Shown piece after piece: positions 43,375 to 53,031 of a stretch of 64,000 nucleotides of DNA. The translations under genes were made by a program, and so were the position numbers. Source of the DNA: Burkholderia sp. Ac-20365 (GTDB taxonomy: Bacteria; Pseudomonadota; Gammaproteobacteria; Burkholderiales; Burkholderiaceae); contig NZ_JAAGPI010000012.1 of NCBI RefSeq assembly GCF_017104715.1, positions 184,828-248,827 of the forward strand, read 5' to 3'. The notes below the pieces were generated by a model, which did no database searches, was not told where the DNA came from, and was given only the letters and a program-made list of their open reading frames with translations. How positions within the stretch are numbered: the first letter of the stretch is position 1; every line of letters begins with the position of its first letter.

Positions 43375-44364
43375 CTAGACCGTCACCACGATCTTGCCGA
43401 TCTGGTTTCCGGCTTCCATATATCGATGCGCTTGTGCAATTTCATCGAAGCTGAAAGTGCGATCGATCAAAGGCCGTAGCGCGCCTTCCGCGAGGCCCCG
43501 ATTAATGAACTGCTTCGCTTCCTCGAGGCGTTGCGGATCGGTCGATATTTCGAAGAGTTCATAGCCACGCACCGTCAGATGTTTTCCGAGAATATCCATG
43601 ACGGGCACAGGAATATCACGTGCGTCGAGCGCCCCGTACTGGAAGAACGTACCGCCGTGACCGAGCGCCTGAATCAGGCTCTTCGCTTGCGGACCACCGA
43701 CGGGATCGAAAACCATCTTCACGCCCTTTCCGTCCGTCACATCGAGCAGTTGCTCACGCAGTGCCGGGTCATCGCCGATCAAGACGTGGGCAGCGCCGCC
43801 TTGCAGCAAGGCATCCTTTTTCGCGAGGCTGCGGCTCAAGGCGACAGGCGTTGCCTTCACATAATTTGCAATTTGAATCGCAGCCATCCCGACACTGCTG
43901 GCCGCAGCGCCGATGACGACCGTTTCACCCGCCTTCAGTCCACCAAGACTGATGAGCGCACCGTAGGCCGTGGTGAACGCCATCCACGTTGCGGCGGCTT
44001 CCTCGAATGAAACGCCGTCGGGTGTTCTGACCACCGCAGACGCGGGTGCATTGACGACCTCTCCGTACATGCCGTAATCGGCGAATGAAAATGCCGGGAT
44101 GACGCCAACGCGATCGCCTGCCGCAAAAGCTGTGACGCCCTCGCCTACTGACACAACTTCCCCGGCGGCTTCATAGCCGAGCCTGGCGGGAAAAGACGGC
44201 TGAATCACGTATTCGCCGCTTCGATACATCACTTCAGCGCGATTGATGCCGAGCGCCCTCACTCTGATCTGCACTTCGCCTGCTTTTGGCGCCGGGACAT
44301 CGATATCTTCGATTTGCAGAACCTCGGGCCCACCTACGCGATGAAAACGAACCACTCTCGACAT
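43375..44364 (-). CDS. Quinone oxidoreductase-type MDR dehydrogenase
   Basis: A 329-residue medium-chain dehydrogenase/reductase. The N-terminal GroES-like part (GINRAEVMYRSGEY, LGYEAAGEVVSVGEGV) and the Rossmann part (VVIGAAASSVGMAAIQIA) are clear, but the cysteine/histidine zinc ligands of true alcohol dehydrogenases are absent, so it is closer to NADPH:quinone/enone reductases. ATG 44364 has GAGAGG upstream. It is divergent from a LysR regulator and converges on the porin gene. Confidence 0.88.
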   Translation of the reverse strand: MSRVVRFHRVGGPEVLQIEDIDVPAPKAGEVQIRVRALGINRAEVMYRSGEYVIQPSFPARLGYEAAGEVVSVGEGVTAFAAGDRVGVIPAFSFADYGMYGEVVNAPASAVVRTPDGVSFEEAAATWMAFTTAYGALISLGGLKAGETVVIGAAASSVGMAAIQIANYVKATPVALSRSLAKKDALLQGGAAHVLIGDDPALREQLLDVTDGKGVKMVFDPVGGPQAKSLIQALGHGGTFFQYGALDARDIPVPVMDILGKHLTVRGYELFEISTDPQRLEEAKQFINRGLAEGALRPLIDRTFSFDEIAQAHRYMEAGNQIGKIVVTV

Positions 44365-44435
44365 TTCGCTACCTCTCGGATGATGAATGGAAGGCAGCAA
44401 ACAGGGCCGCCCGGTGAGGAAAGTCTAGTCATATC

Positions 44436-44454
44436 CCGCTAGTCCAGTAAGCGG
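44436..44454. promoter_or_regulatory. Dyad in the dehydrogenase-lysR gap
   Basis: CCGCT-N9-AGCGG lies about midway in the 133-bp divergent promoter region. It is a candidate site for the LysR regulator, whose family binds interrupted dyads between divergent genes. Confidence 0.4.
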
Positions 44455-44497
44455 TTAACATTCCAGAGATTCCATCCCTCAATTCCTTAATCCTGCT

Positions 44498-45409
44498 ATG
44501 GACGAATGTTTTGACGGCATACGCGAGTTCGTGACCGCGATCGACAGCGGAAGCTTCTCGGCCGCGGCGCTCGCGCTCGGCGTGACCGGCTCGGCAGTGG
44601 GCAAAAGCATCTCGCGGCTCGAAAAGCGTCTCGGCGTTCAGCTTTTGCACCGGACCACGCGGCGCATCGACCTGACGACCGCGGGTGAGACCTTTCTCGC
44701 GACGTGCCGTCGCGTGCTCGATGAACTTCAGGAGACCGAGGCGCTGCTCGCAACTGGTCGCCAGCAGCCGGTCGGACGTGTACGTGTCGATCTGCCCACC
44801 ACCTTCGGTCGACGCCACGTCGCGCCGGCGCTGCTTCGCCTCACGCAGCGTTATCCGCGTCTGGATCTGTCGATATCGCTTCAGGACCGCCCGGTCGACC
44901 TCGTCGGCGAGGGTATCGATCTCGCGGTCCGTATCGGCCCGCTCGATGACTTTCCCGACCTGGTGGCGCGCAAGCTCGGACAGCAACGGCTGACCATCTG
45001 CGCGTCGCCCGCCTATCTGGAACGGCGCGGCGTGCCCGCTTCCATCGATGAACTCGTCGATCACGACTGCCTCGTCGGATGGCAGCGATCGGGGCGGCCG
45101 GGGTGGCTGGTCACGCGCGACAAGGGCGAGACCGCGTATATCGATGTGCAGGGCCGTCACGAATTAACCGATGGCGATACGCTGCTTGCTGCATGTATCG
45201 CCGGATGCGGGCTGGCTCAGCTTCCTGGTTGGTTGTGTGCCGAGGCTTTGGCGTCAGGGCAGTTGCGCGAGGTGCTGCCTGAACTGTCGGCCACGATGTC
45301 GATTCATGTCATCTGGCAGAAAACACGGCATCTCCAGCCGAAGGTGCAGGTGATGGTCGAGGAACTGGTGAGGCTGGCAAAAATCGAGGCAGCGGTATTC
45401 AACGCATGA
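44498..45409 (+). CDS. LysR family transcriptional regulator
   Basis: A 303-residue LysR regulator: winged helix at about 1-60 (FDGIREFVTAIDSGSFSAAALALGVTGSAVGKSISRLEKRLGVQLLHRTTR) and effector domain (about 88-295; GEGIDLAVRIGPLDDFPDLVARKLG). It belongs to the large CrgA/DsdC-like group. The divergent MDR dehydrogenase is its probable target. The inducer is unknown. Confidence 0.9.
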   Translation: MDECFDGIREFVTAIDSGSFSAAALALGVTGSAVGKSISRLEKRLGVQLLHRTTRRIDLTTAGETFLATCRRVLDELQETEALLATGRQQPVGRVRVDLPTTFGRRHVAPALLRLTQRYPRLDLSISLQDRPVDLVGEGIDLAVRIGPLDDFPDLVARKLGQQRLTICASPAYLERRGVPASIDELVDHDCLVGWQRSGRPGWLVTRDKGETAYIDVQGRHELTDGDTLLAACIAGCGLAQLPGWLCAEALASGQLREVLPELSATMSIHVIWQKTRHLQPKVQVMVEELVRLAKIEAAVFNA

Positions 45410-45468
45410 AATCAGGAGGCACTCACACGTCAACAGTGCCTCCTGCGTGACGGACAATCCTCAACGAT

Positions 45469-46425
45469 CTACCGGACATTAGCCTCGAAAAAATCCCGCA
45501 CCGTCAGATCGAATTGCTGATGAAACGCTACCCGATCGAAACCATTTCCATCGACGCAAATGTCCGGCACGTCATGCTTCATCGTCACGGAACATGGCGC
45601 CAGAAAAGCAAAGTGCGCAGCGTCGTGCACAAGGTGATAGTCGGGTTTATGCGGCAACGCGTCCGCGAGCGCGGGACTGGTTTCTGGCAGCACGCCATCG
45701 CCGCCGAATTGAGAAGCCCATAACTGGATAGGCGCTTTCACGTTTTTCAGACTGCCCTTGTCCGGAAACTCATTGAGTGGATCGGCGACGACATAGGCTT
45801 TGATCCGTGCATCATGCGTGAATGAAATCTGCGGCATCTCGTGGCGACGGATCTGCTCGCAGATACGCAATTGCGGGTCCGGGCATGGCACATTCGCGTG
45901 CACGAAATCGGGATCACCGCCGGCCAGCACGAGTCCCGTATAACCGCCACGAGAGAAACCAAAAAAGCCGATCCGTTGCGGGTCGATTCGTCCTGCGTCG
46001 GACGAAGCGCCCAGCATATAGTCGATCAGGCGTTTGATATCCATCGGCCGCTCGACGAACTCCGATAGATCGGCGGCATGACTCATATCGGTGAAGGTGT
46101 CGCCGGGATGATTGATTGCGGCCACAACAAAGCCCGCGTCGGCCAGTTCTTCCGCCAGATCGTGATGTCCGAGAAACGATCCGCCGTGCCCGTGCGAAAT
46201 CACCACCAACGGCAGCCCTGTGCCGACAGTGGCGCAGTCACGCCGCCCTTTGAGCATGTACGGTCCGACGGGTATGTCCTGAGACGGCTCGGCGCACGGC
46301 GTCCAGACCATTGCGCGCAACGCCGGGCCATTGGCGTCCGCGGGAATCTGAACAAACTTGATCCCTGCTGCGTGCGCTATTGCAGTCGTTAAACAGAACA
46401 GCACTGCCGATATGAATGTTTTCAT
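45469..46425 (-). CDS. Exported alpha/beta hydrolase
   Basis: A 318-residue secreted hydrolase with a signal peptide (MKTFISAVLFCLTTAIAHA-A). VVISHGHGGSFLGHHDLAE is the oxyanion-loop region and GFFGFSRGGYTGLVLAGG the nucleophile elbow with Ser in GFSRGG; the His is probably in HDAAHFAFLAPC. It resembles platelet-activating-factor acetylhydrolase/dienelactone hydrolase-type lipases. Four cysteines (including WTPCAEP, GRRDCATV, NVPCPDPQLRIC) suit a disulphide-bonded periplasmic enzyme. Substrate unknown. Confidence 0.85.
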   Translation of the reverse strand: MKTFISAVLFCLTTAIAHAAGIKFVQIPADANGPALRAMVWTPCAEPSQDIPVGPYMLKGRRDCATVGTGLPLVVISHGHGGSFLGHHDLAEELADAGFVVAAINHPGDTFTDMSHAADLSEFVERPMDIKRLIDYMLGASSDAGRIDPQRIGFFGFSRGGYTGLVLAGGDPDFVHANVPCPDPQLRICEQIRRHEMPQISFTHDARIKAYVVADPLNEFPDKGSLKNVKAPIQLWASQFGGDGVLPETSPALADALPHKPDYHLVHDAAHFAFLAPCSVTMKHDVPDICVDGNGFDRVAFHQQFDLTVRDFFEANVR

Positions 46426-46539
46426 ATAGCCTTCACCCGCAGTCGCTTTGTCGATGACGCTCCAGTGTGCGGCAGAGTGCTGCTGTCGTTCAACCTGTAA
46501 AGCGAACCGGCCTGCGCTGCGCGTTCATCCCACAGAATG

Positions 46540-46581
46540 CAAAAGCGCCCGCGGGACATTGAAATCCCGCGAGCGCTTTTG
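46540..46581 (-). terminator. Bidirectional intrinsic terminator after xylB
   Basis: A 17-bp stem (left arm CAAAAGCGC-c-CGCGGGA, right arm TCCCGCG-a-GCGCTTTTG, one mismatch) with an 8-nt loop and A/T runs at both ends. It lies 17 bp after the xylulokinase stop and ends the polyol operon. Confidence 0.85.
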
Positions 46582-46598
46582 ACAGGCCACACACCTCG

Positions 46599-48059
46599 CT
46601 ATGCGGCAAATTCCTGCTTCAACGCACGATACAACCTGCGGTATCGCCCAAGGCGCTCATCCAGCAACGCGCGACGCTCTTGCACCGGCTCGCACACCTC
46701 CACCACAGGCGGCGCTGTCAGCACGGCAAGCGGATCGTCGTTGCTCGCGGCTAGCCGTGCGAGCCGCGCGGCACCCAGCGCGCCGCCAACCTCGCTCCCT
46801 TCGTGCCGGTTCAGAGGAAAGCCCAACGCAGTCGCACACAATTGGCCCCAGAACGAACTGCGCGAACCACCGCCAACGAACGATGCCGATTGCAGTTCCG
46901 TTCCCGCATTGCGCAGCGCCGCATAGCCGTCGGCCATCGCGAAGGCAACGCCTTCCATCACGCTGTATGCCAGATGTTCGGCACGATGCGACGCCGTCAT
47001 GCCAAAGAACACGCCTTTAGCGGCCGCATCGTTGTGGGGCGTCCGTTCGCCGTTGAGGTACGGAAGGAATACGGGTGGATCGCCGTCCTGTCCGTCGGGC
47101 GCGATCCGCACGAGTTCGGACACATTCGTCTTCAGCATGACTGACAGCCACTCCAGACTCGCGGCCGCCGAAAGAATCACACTCATCTGATGCCATTGCC
47201 CCGGCAGGCAGTGGCAGAACGCGTGCACGGCTTCTTCAGGATTGGGCGCATACCGCGCCGTGCTCGCGAACAGCACACCGGATGTTCCCAGCGACAGAAA
47301 CGCGTCACCCGGCTTCACCACGCCGATTCCCACCGCACTCGCCGCGTTGTCCCCCGCGCCGCCACACACGACGACGCCCCCCGGCAAGCCCCATTCGCGC
47401 CGCAGTTCGTCGCGCAACTGCCCGGCGGCTTCGCTCCCTTCGACGAGCCGCGGCATGTTCTCCCGCGACAGCCCGGTCGCCGAGAGCATCCGATCGGACC
47501 AGTCACGTCGCGCGACATCGAGCCACAGCGTTCCCGATGCATCCGACATGTCCGACACAAACTCGCCCGTCAGCTTCCACGCGATATAGTCCTTCGGCAA
47601 CAGCACCTTCTGCACCGCACGATAAACAGCCGGCTCGTACTTCGACAGCCACAGCAGCTTCGGCGCCGTGAACCCGGGCATCGCGAGATTGCCGGTAATG
47701 GTTCGCGAGTCGGGAACGAGCGCCTCCAGTTCGACACACTCCGCATAGGCGCGAGTGTCGTTCCATAGAATGGCCGGCCTCAGCACATTGCCGCCGCGGT
47801 CCAGAAGCGTCGCGCCATGCATCTGCCCCGACAGGCCGATCCCGCGCAACGCGGCGAACTCAACCGGATGCTCCGCCCGCACCGCGCCGATCGCATCGAG
47901 CGTGGCGTTCCACCATGATTGCGGGCTCTGCTCCGACCAGTGCGGATGCGGGTTGTCGACGCGCAACTTCACGCCTGCCGTCGCGACGACATTCGATTCA
48001 TCGTCGGTGAGTACAACCTTGACCTCGGAAGTGCCAAGGTCGATTCCAAGAAAACTCAA
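46599..48059 (-). CDS. xylB: Xylulokinase
   Basis: A 486-residue FGGY carbohydrate kinase that phosphorylates D-xylulose to xylulose 5-phosphate. GIDLGTSEVKVVL is the N-terminal phosphate-binding loop; GLSGQMHGATLLD is the xylulokinase-type sugar-binding motif; GGAGDNAASAVGIG holds the catalytic Asp, and ATALGFPLNRHEGSEVGGALGAARLA the C-terminal FGGY signature. It is the last gene of the polyol operon and matches the product of the polyol dehydrogenase encoded three genes upstream. Confidence 0.95.
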   Translation of the reverse strand: MSFLGIDLGTSEVKVVLTDDESNVVATAGVKLRVDNPHPHWSEQSPQSWWNATLDAIGAVRAEHPVEFAALRGIGLSGQMHGATLLDRGGNVLRPAILWNDTRAYAECVELEALVPDSRTITGNLAMPGFTAPKLLWLSKYEPAVYRAVQKVLLPKDYIAWKLTGEFVSDMSDASGTLWLDVARRDWSDRMLSATGLSRENMPRLVEGSEAAGQLRDELRREWGLPGGVVVCGGAGDNAASAVGIGVVKPGDAFLSLGTSGVLFASTARYAPNPEEAVHAFCHCLPGQWHQMSVILSAAASLEWLSVMLKTNVSELVRIAPDGQDGDPPVFLPYLNGERTPHNDAAAKGVFFGMTASHRAEHLAYSVMEGVAFAMADGYAALRNAGTELQSASFVGGGSRSSFWGQLCATALGFPLNRHEGSEVGGALGAARLARLAASNDDPLAVLTAPPVVEVCEPVQERRALLDERLGRYRRLYRALKQEFAA

Positions 48060-48089
48060 GATCCGATTCCTCTCATTGTGGGTGCGACC

Positions 48090-48983
48090 TCAGGCTGCGT
48101 CCCGATGCTCGTGACGCGCAACTTCGTTCAGCCGATGCAGCGCGCGGAAGCGCGAAGGCGGCATGTCCTTTTGCGCGAGAAACTGCCGGTTGAAGTTCGA
48201 CACATTGTTGAACCCGACGCGATAGCAGACATCCGTCACGCTGAGGTCCGTGCACATCAGGAGTTCACAGGCCTCATTGAGCCTGAGCCGGTTCTGGTAC
48301 TGGATAAAGGTGCAGCCCGTGTGACGCTTGAAGAAACGCGTGAAGCTGCTCACGCTCATGCCGGAAAGCTCGGCCACATCCGTTTCGCGCAGATTGCCCG
48401 ACAGGTTCTGCTGGATGTACGACAGCACCTGATTGATCGTCGACGACATGTAGCGCTGTGCGTTCACATCGTACGAAGGTCCGGCGAGCAACCGCCTGTC
48501 AGCGCAACCGATCAGTTCCTCGAGAACCGACATCAGCAACGCGACGCGGCGCGCACCATGGGCTGTCGAAAGCGACTGCATGCAAGGGATAATCGCGTGC
48601 CCGAGTGCGTCCGGAAACTGAAGCCCGCGCGAGGCCTGATCGAGCATGCCCAGCACGGGACTCAATTCGGCAAATGCGGCCACCATCCGCTCGACGGCCT
48701 CGCGCGAGAATTGCAGCACGAGGTCGCGCGAGGGCACATCGGTGACGGCACCGTCGTCGCTAATCCAGTTGTGCGGCAGATTCGGTCCGGTCAACACCAG
48801 GTTGCCCGGTCCGAAATCGCCAATGAAATCGCCCACGAAGAACTTGCCCGTCGACGCACGAATGACGTGCACTTCGTACTCAGGATGGAAGTGCCACTTC
48901 GCCACGCTATGCGGATAGTCGTGGACCCATGCCCGAAACGATTCGTCTTGCCGGGTGTGCACCAGTTCCAGATCTGGATTCAT
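48090..48983 (-). CDS. AraC family regulator of the polyol operon
   Basis: A 297-residue regulator: an N-terminal cupin-like sensor (WHFHPEYEVHVIRASTGKFFVGDFIGDFGPGNLVLTGPNLPHNW) and a C-terminal AraC domain with two helix-turn-helices (NLRETDVAELSGMSVSSFTRFFKRHTG and SVTDVCYRVGFNNVSNFNRQF). It lies within the transport operon, between the ATPase and xylB genes, which would allow feed-forward control. Direct repeats upstream of the binding-protein gene are candidate binding sites. Confidence 0.9.
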   Translation of the reverse strand: MNPDLELVHTRQDESFRAWVHDYPHSVAKWHFHPEYEVHVIRASTGKFFVGDFIGDFGPGNLVLTGPNLPHNWISDDGAVTDVPSRDLVLQFSREAVERMVAAFAELSPVLGMLDQASRGLQFPDALGHAIIPCMQSLSTAHGARRVALLMSVLEELIGCADRRLLAGPSYDVNAQRYMSSTINQVLSYIQQNLSGNLRETDVAELSGMSVSSFTRFFKRHTGCTFIQYQNRLRLNEACELLMCTDLSVTDVCYRVGFNNVSNFNRQFLAQKDMPPSRFRALHRLNEVARHEHRDAA

Positions 48984-49039
48984 TCATTGTCTCCTTCTTT
49001 CCGCTCTCGCCGCTTTTTCCGGTCTTTCAGGTATGTACG

Positions 49040-50200
49040 CTAATGTACTCCGGCTGCGGATGCTGCCTTCTGAACGCCCGCGTGTCCCGCCTCGTTGGCA
49101 GACGCGAGCGTCAGATTCTCTTCGGTCTGCGCGTCGAATACGTGCAGGTCGCGGTTGTGAAACTCGAGCGTCACATTCGCGCCGACATGCGGCAGGCTGC
49201 CAGATGGTATCAGCGCGGCGATCCGCTCGCCTGAGCATTCCACCGTGACCAGTGCATCCGCGCCGAGCATCTCGACGAGTTCGACGCTGCCACGGATCTT
49301 CAACGTATCGGCATTGCCCGCGCCATCGGCGATCCGCACGTAGTTCGGCCTGACCGCAACCTTCACGGCCTGCCCTGCATACAGCGTCGAAAAACGCGGG
49401 CCCGCGAGCGTCCACGTTTCGCCGTTCACGCGTGCGGACACGGCATCCGCCGATCGCTCGATCACGCCCGGCAGGAAATTCATGGCCGGCGTGCCGATAA
49501 AGCCCGCCGCGAACAACGTGCGCGGATAGTGATAAAGCTCGCCCGGCGTGCCCGCCTGCTCGATTCTGCCGCCACGCATCAGGATAACGCGATCTGCGAG
49601 TGTCATCGCTTCGAGCTGATCGTGCGTGACGTACACGGTTGTCGTCTGCAAACGTTGGTGCAGGCGCTTGATGTCCGTGCGCAATTGCGCGCGCAGCTTC
49701 GCATCGAGGTTCGACAGCGGCTCGTCGAACAGGAACACGTCGGGCGTCTTGATCATCGCCCGTGCAATCGCGGCGCGCTGCTGCTGGCCGCCTGACATCG
49801 CGCGCGGCTTGCGCTCGAGCAACGCGTCGAGATTGAGCATCGACGCCACTTCGCGCACGCGGCGGTCGATTTCCTGCTTCGGCGTCTTCAAACGGCGCAG
49901 CCCGAACGCAATGTTGTCGTACACGTTCATATGCGGATAGAGCGCGTAGTTCTGGAACACCATCGCGACATTTCGCTCGCGCGCGGGCACGTCGTTGACC
50001 ACCGTTGCGCCGATCGACAGATCGCCGCCAGAAATGCCTTCCAGACCGGCGATCATGCGCAGCATCGTCGACTTGCCGCAACCCGAGGGTCCGAGCAGCA
50101 CGACAAATTCGCCGTCGTCGATCTGAAGATCGAGCGGATGCAGCACGGGCGGGCCGCCCTCATAGTGCTTGGTCAGCCCTTTGCAGACAATATTGGCCAT
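49040..50200 (-). CDS. ABC transporter ATPase (polyol, MalK/UgpC-like)
   Basis: A 386-residue ATPase: Walker A GPSGCGKST (37-45), signature MSGGQQQR, Walker B VFLFDEPLSNLDAKLR, and a C-terminal TOBE regulatory domain (about 240-365). It starts 4 bp from the dehydrogenase stop. It energises the permease pair encoded just upstream. The same fold is used in mannitol/sorbitol/xylitol importers. Confidence 0.93.
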   Translation of the reverse strand: MANIVCKGLTKHYEGGPPVLHPLDLQIDDGEFVVLLGPSGCGKSTMLRMIAGLEGISGGDLSIGATVVNDVPARERNVAMVFQNYALYPHMNVYDNIAFGLRRLKTPKQEIDRRVREVASMLNLDALLERKPRAMSGGQQQRAAIARAMIKTPDVFLFDEPLSNLDAKLRAQLRTDIKRLHQRLQTTTVYVTHDQLEAMTLADRVILMRGGRIEQAGTPGELYHYPRTLFAAGFIGTPAMNFLPGVIERSADAVSARVNGETWTLAGPRFSTLYAGQAVKVAVRPNYVRIADGAGNADTLKIRGSVELVEMLGADALVTVECSGERIAALIPSGSLPHVGANVTLEFHNRDLHVFDAQTEENLTLASANEAGHAGVQKAASAAGVH

Positions 50201-50204
50201 GGCG

Positions 50205-51239
50205 TTAGTCCATTTCGATCTGGATTTTGACGTCTTCCGGATGACCCGCAGCCGCTTCTTCGAACGCCTTCACGCCTTCCGAAAAGGAAAACTTGCGCGA
50301 AATGAAGGGCTTCACGTCGATCATCCCCGAGCTGATGAGCGCCAGCGCGCGTGGAAAGATGTTGGCGTAACGGAACACGGATTCGAAACGCAACTCCTTC
50401 GCCTGCATCGCGACCACATCGAGCGCGACAGGGCCGGGCGGCATGCCGACGAGCACCACGCAGCCGCCGGGACAGGCATGATCGAGCAACGTGTCGAACA
50501 CCTTCGCGTTTCCCGACGCCTCGAACACGACGTCGGCGCCCCAGCCTTGGGTCACATCTGCGACCACATCGGCGAGCGACTGCCCGGTGACGTTGACCGT
50601 CGTGACGGCTGGGTTATCGGCGAAATGCTTCAGCTTCGCGCCGACCACGTCGGCGAGAATGACGCGCGACGCGCCGCCCGCCAGCGCCGCCAGCGCCGTC
50701 ATCGCGCCGATCGTCCCTGCACCAATGACGACGGCCACGTCGCCCGGTTTCATCGCCGCCTTCTTCGCGGCCTGCAAGCCAATCGACAAAGGCTCGACGA
50801 TCGCGCCCTCTGCAAACGACACGTTGTCCGGCAAGCGGAACGTGAACGCCGCAGGATGGACGACGAACGGCGTCAGGCAACCGTGGATCGGCGGCGTCGC
50901 CCAGAAGCGGACGGCGGGATCGAGGTTGTACATGCCGCGCATCGTGGCGGGCGAATCGAACTGCGGCACGCCCGGCTCCATGCACACGCGGTCGCCCACT
51001 TTCAGATGCGTGACGTCCGCGCCGATTTCGACGACCGTGCCCGATGCTTCGTGTCCGAGCACCATCGGCTCTTCGACCTTGAACGGCCCGATGCGGCCAT
51101 GCGTGTAGTAGTGAACGTCGCTGCCGCACACGCCGACCGTGTGGATCCGGATCTTGACATCGCGAGGGCCGACGGCCTGCGGCAGTTCGATGTCGCGCAG
51201 GCTCAGTTCGCGGGTGGCTTCCAGTACAAGTGCCTTCAC
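50205..51239 (-). CDS. Zinc-dependent polyol dehydrogenase (xylitol dehydrogenase / D-xylulose reductase type)
   Basis: A 344-residue MDR enzyme that oxidises a polyol to a ketose with NAD. Cys in GVCGSDVHYYTHGRIGPF, His-Glu in LGHEASGTVVEIG and Glu in AIVEPLSIG are the zinc-site residues of the sorbitol/xylitol dehydrogenase class, and VIGAGTIGAMTALAAL is the dinucleotide motif with Asp at the end of the second strand (VILADVVG), favouring NAD. In place of the structural-zinc cysteines it has a reduced loop. With xylB in the operon, xylitol or D-arabitol to D-xylulose is the likely reaction. Confidence 0.9.
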   Translation of the reverse strand: MKALVLEATRELSLRDIELPQAVGPRDVKIRIHTVGVCGSDVHYYTHGRIGPFKVEEPMVLGHEASGTVVEIGADVTHLKVGDRVCMEPGVPQFDSPATMRGMYNLDPAVRFWATPPIHGCLTPFVVHPAAFTFRLPDNVSFAEGAIVEPLSIGLQAAKKAAMKPGDVAVVIGAGTIGAMTALAALAGGASRVILADVVGAKLKHFADNPAVTTVNVTGQSLADVVADVTQGWGADVVFEASGNAKVFDTLLDHACPGGCVVLVGMPPGPVALDVVAMQAKELRFESVFRYANIFPRALALISSGMIDVKPFISRKFSFSEGVKAFEEAAAGHPEDVKIQIEMD

Positions 51240-51249
51240 TACAGTCTCC

Positions 51250-52062
51250 TTACTTTCCTTTGAGCATCGAGTTCAGCAGGCGGCTCAGCGCGCCCACGAA
51301 GATAATTGGCGGCAGTGCCAGCAGCACCGTCGACGCGTTGATCACACCCCACGGCACTTCCTGTCCCAGCGAAGTAAATGCGGAAGCCACGACGGGCAGC
51401 GTCGCGCTGTGCGACGAGGTCAGCGCGAGGCCGATCATCAGTTCGTTCCATACAAGTACGAAGCTGAAGATGATCCCGCCCATCAGCGTGCTCGCGCAGG
51501 TCGGCAATGCGACGCGCCAGAACACTTCGTATGGGCCGCAGCCGTCGAGCGTGGCGGCTTCCTCGATCTCGCGCGGCACGCGCTGGAAGACGGGAATCGA
51601 CAGCCACGTAATGGTCGAAAGCGTCGTGAGCAGATACGTGACGATCATCGAGAAGCGCGTGTCGTACAGCCCGAGATCGACCCAGATCGCAATCAGCGGA
51701 ATCGCGACGGCCACGGGCGGCAGGAAACGCAGCGACAGCAGAAAGAACTGGATATCGCGCTTGCCCGGCACGTGATAACGCGCAATCACATACGCGGCGG
51801 GCACGCCGAGCAGCGTTCCAAGCAGAACAGCCGTACCGACGATCACCGAACTATTGCCGAGCGCAATGAGTACTTCAGGGCTTGAAATAACTTGCCGGTA
51901 GTTATCGAGTGTCGGGCTGAAGAAGAAGCGCGGCGTCGGCGTGACGATATCGAGCAGGTTCTTTAGCGAATTGAGTACGGCCCAGAACACCGGAAATACC
52001 GCAACCAGCGCCAGTGCAATGCCAAACAGGAGAACCGTGCTGCGGGGGATCAGTCTTCCCAT
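51250..52062 (-). CDS. ABC transporter permease (polyol, MalG-like)
   Basis: A 270-residue permease with six hydrophobic segments and the EAA loop (EIEEAATLDGCGPYEVFWRVALP). ATG 52062 lies 13 bp inside the end of the upstream permease gene, which indicates coupled translation; the longer in-frame extension upstream is antisense to nothing useful and overlaps that gene in another frame. It forms the channel with its partner. Confidence 0.9.
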   Translation of the reverse strand: MGRLIPRSTVLLFGIALALVAVFPVFWAVLNSLKNLLDIVTPTPRFFFSPTLDNYRQVISSPEVLIALGNSSVIVGTAVLLGTLLGVPAAYVIARYHVPGKRDIQFFLLSLRFLPPVAVAIPLIAIWVDLGLYDTRFSMIVTYLLTTLSTITWLSIPVFQRVPREIEEAATLDGCGPYEVFWRVALPTCASTLMGGIIFSFVLVWNELMIGLALTSSHSATLPVVASAFTSLGQEVPWGVINASTVLLALPPIIFVGALSRLLNSMLKGK

Positions 52063-52928
52063 TTGTTCACCCGTTTCCAGATAAAAGTGAAGATCAGCGT
52101 TGTCGCGACCATCATCAGCACAGCCATGCTCGACGCGTACGACACCTTGCCCGAGAGACCGATACCTTGCGAATACGCGTACATGTCCAGCGTTTCCGTC
52201 GATACACCCGGTCCGCCTTTGGTCATCACATAGATCAGATCGAACGAACGCAGCGACTCGACCATCTTGATGAACACGAGACTCATGATGGGCGCCTTGA
52301 GCATTGGCAGCGCGATGTACGCATAGACCTGCCACGTCTTTGCGTAGTCGAGACGCGCGGCTTCGAGCGGCTCCGGCGGCAAGGTCTCCAGCAGTTTCAG
52401 CACGACTACCGAGAAGAACAGGCCCCACTGCCAGATATCGACAAGCGCGACAGCGTAAAGCGCAAAGCTCGGATCAGAGAGAAACGCCGTATTCTGAATG
52501 CCGACGAGTCCCAGCATCCAGCTGAGAATACCCGTCAACGGCGAGTACATGAACTTCCAGATAAATGCAGCCGATACACGCGGCAGCAGCACTGGCGTAA
52601 TCAGCAGCACGCTGATCGCGTTGCGCATGCGGCCATGAACGTTCTCGAACAGATAGATCGCAATGACAACGCCGACCGCAACCGCACCTACCACAGTCAC
52701 GATTTCCCAGATCGCAGAGACTTCGATTGAATTAACAAAGCGACGATCGGAAAAAAGACGCGCGAAGTTACGAAACCACACGTACTCGCTATCCGAATAG
52801 CGCAGCACGCGGTTTCTCAGTGCGAGATTGATGGCAGCAATAGTGGGCACGAGACCCAGCACCGCCATCACGATCAGCGGCGGCACGAGAAAAACGAACG
52901 GAAGACTGGTCTTTCCGCGATTGAACAT
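52050..52928 (-). CDS. ABC transporter permease (polyol, MalF-like)
   Basis: A 292-residue permease with six predicted membrane segments (first FVFLVPPLIVMAVLGLVPTI) and the EAA loop (PLEAARLDYAKTWQVYAYIALP). It follows the binding-protein gene by 103 bp and overlaps the second permease gene. Family and position indicate import of a sugar alcohol. Confidence 0.9.
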   Translation of the reverse strand: MFNRGKTSLPFVFLVPPLIVMAVLGLVPTIAAINLALRNRVLRYSDSEYVWFRNFARLFSDRRFVNSIEVSAIWEIVTVVGAVAVGVVIAIYLFENVHGRMRNAISVLLITPVLLPRVSAAFIWKFMYSPLTGILSWMLGLVGIQNTAFLSDPSFALYAVALVDIWQWGLFFSVVVLKLLETLPPEPLEAARLDYAKTWQVYAYIALPMLKAPIMSLVFIKMVESLRSFDLIYVMTKGGPGVSTETLDMYAYSQGIGLSGKVSYASSMAVLMMVATTLIFTFIWKRVNKWED

Positions 52929-53031
52929 ACGACACCTCGACAGCCGATGAAGCCGGAAGGCAATACGAGCCTTCCGGAACGGAACGGATTGAACCGGGCA
53001 GAGACGAACGCTCTGCCCTCACCTGCACACG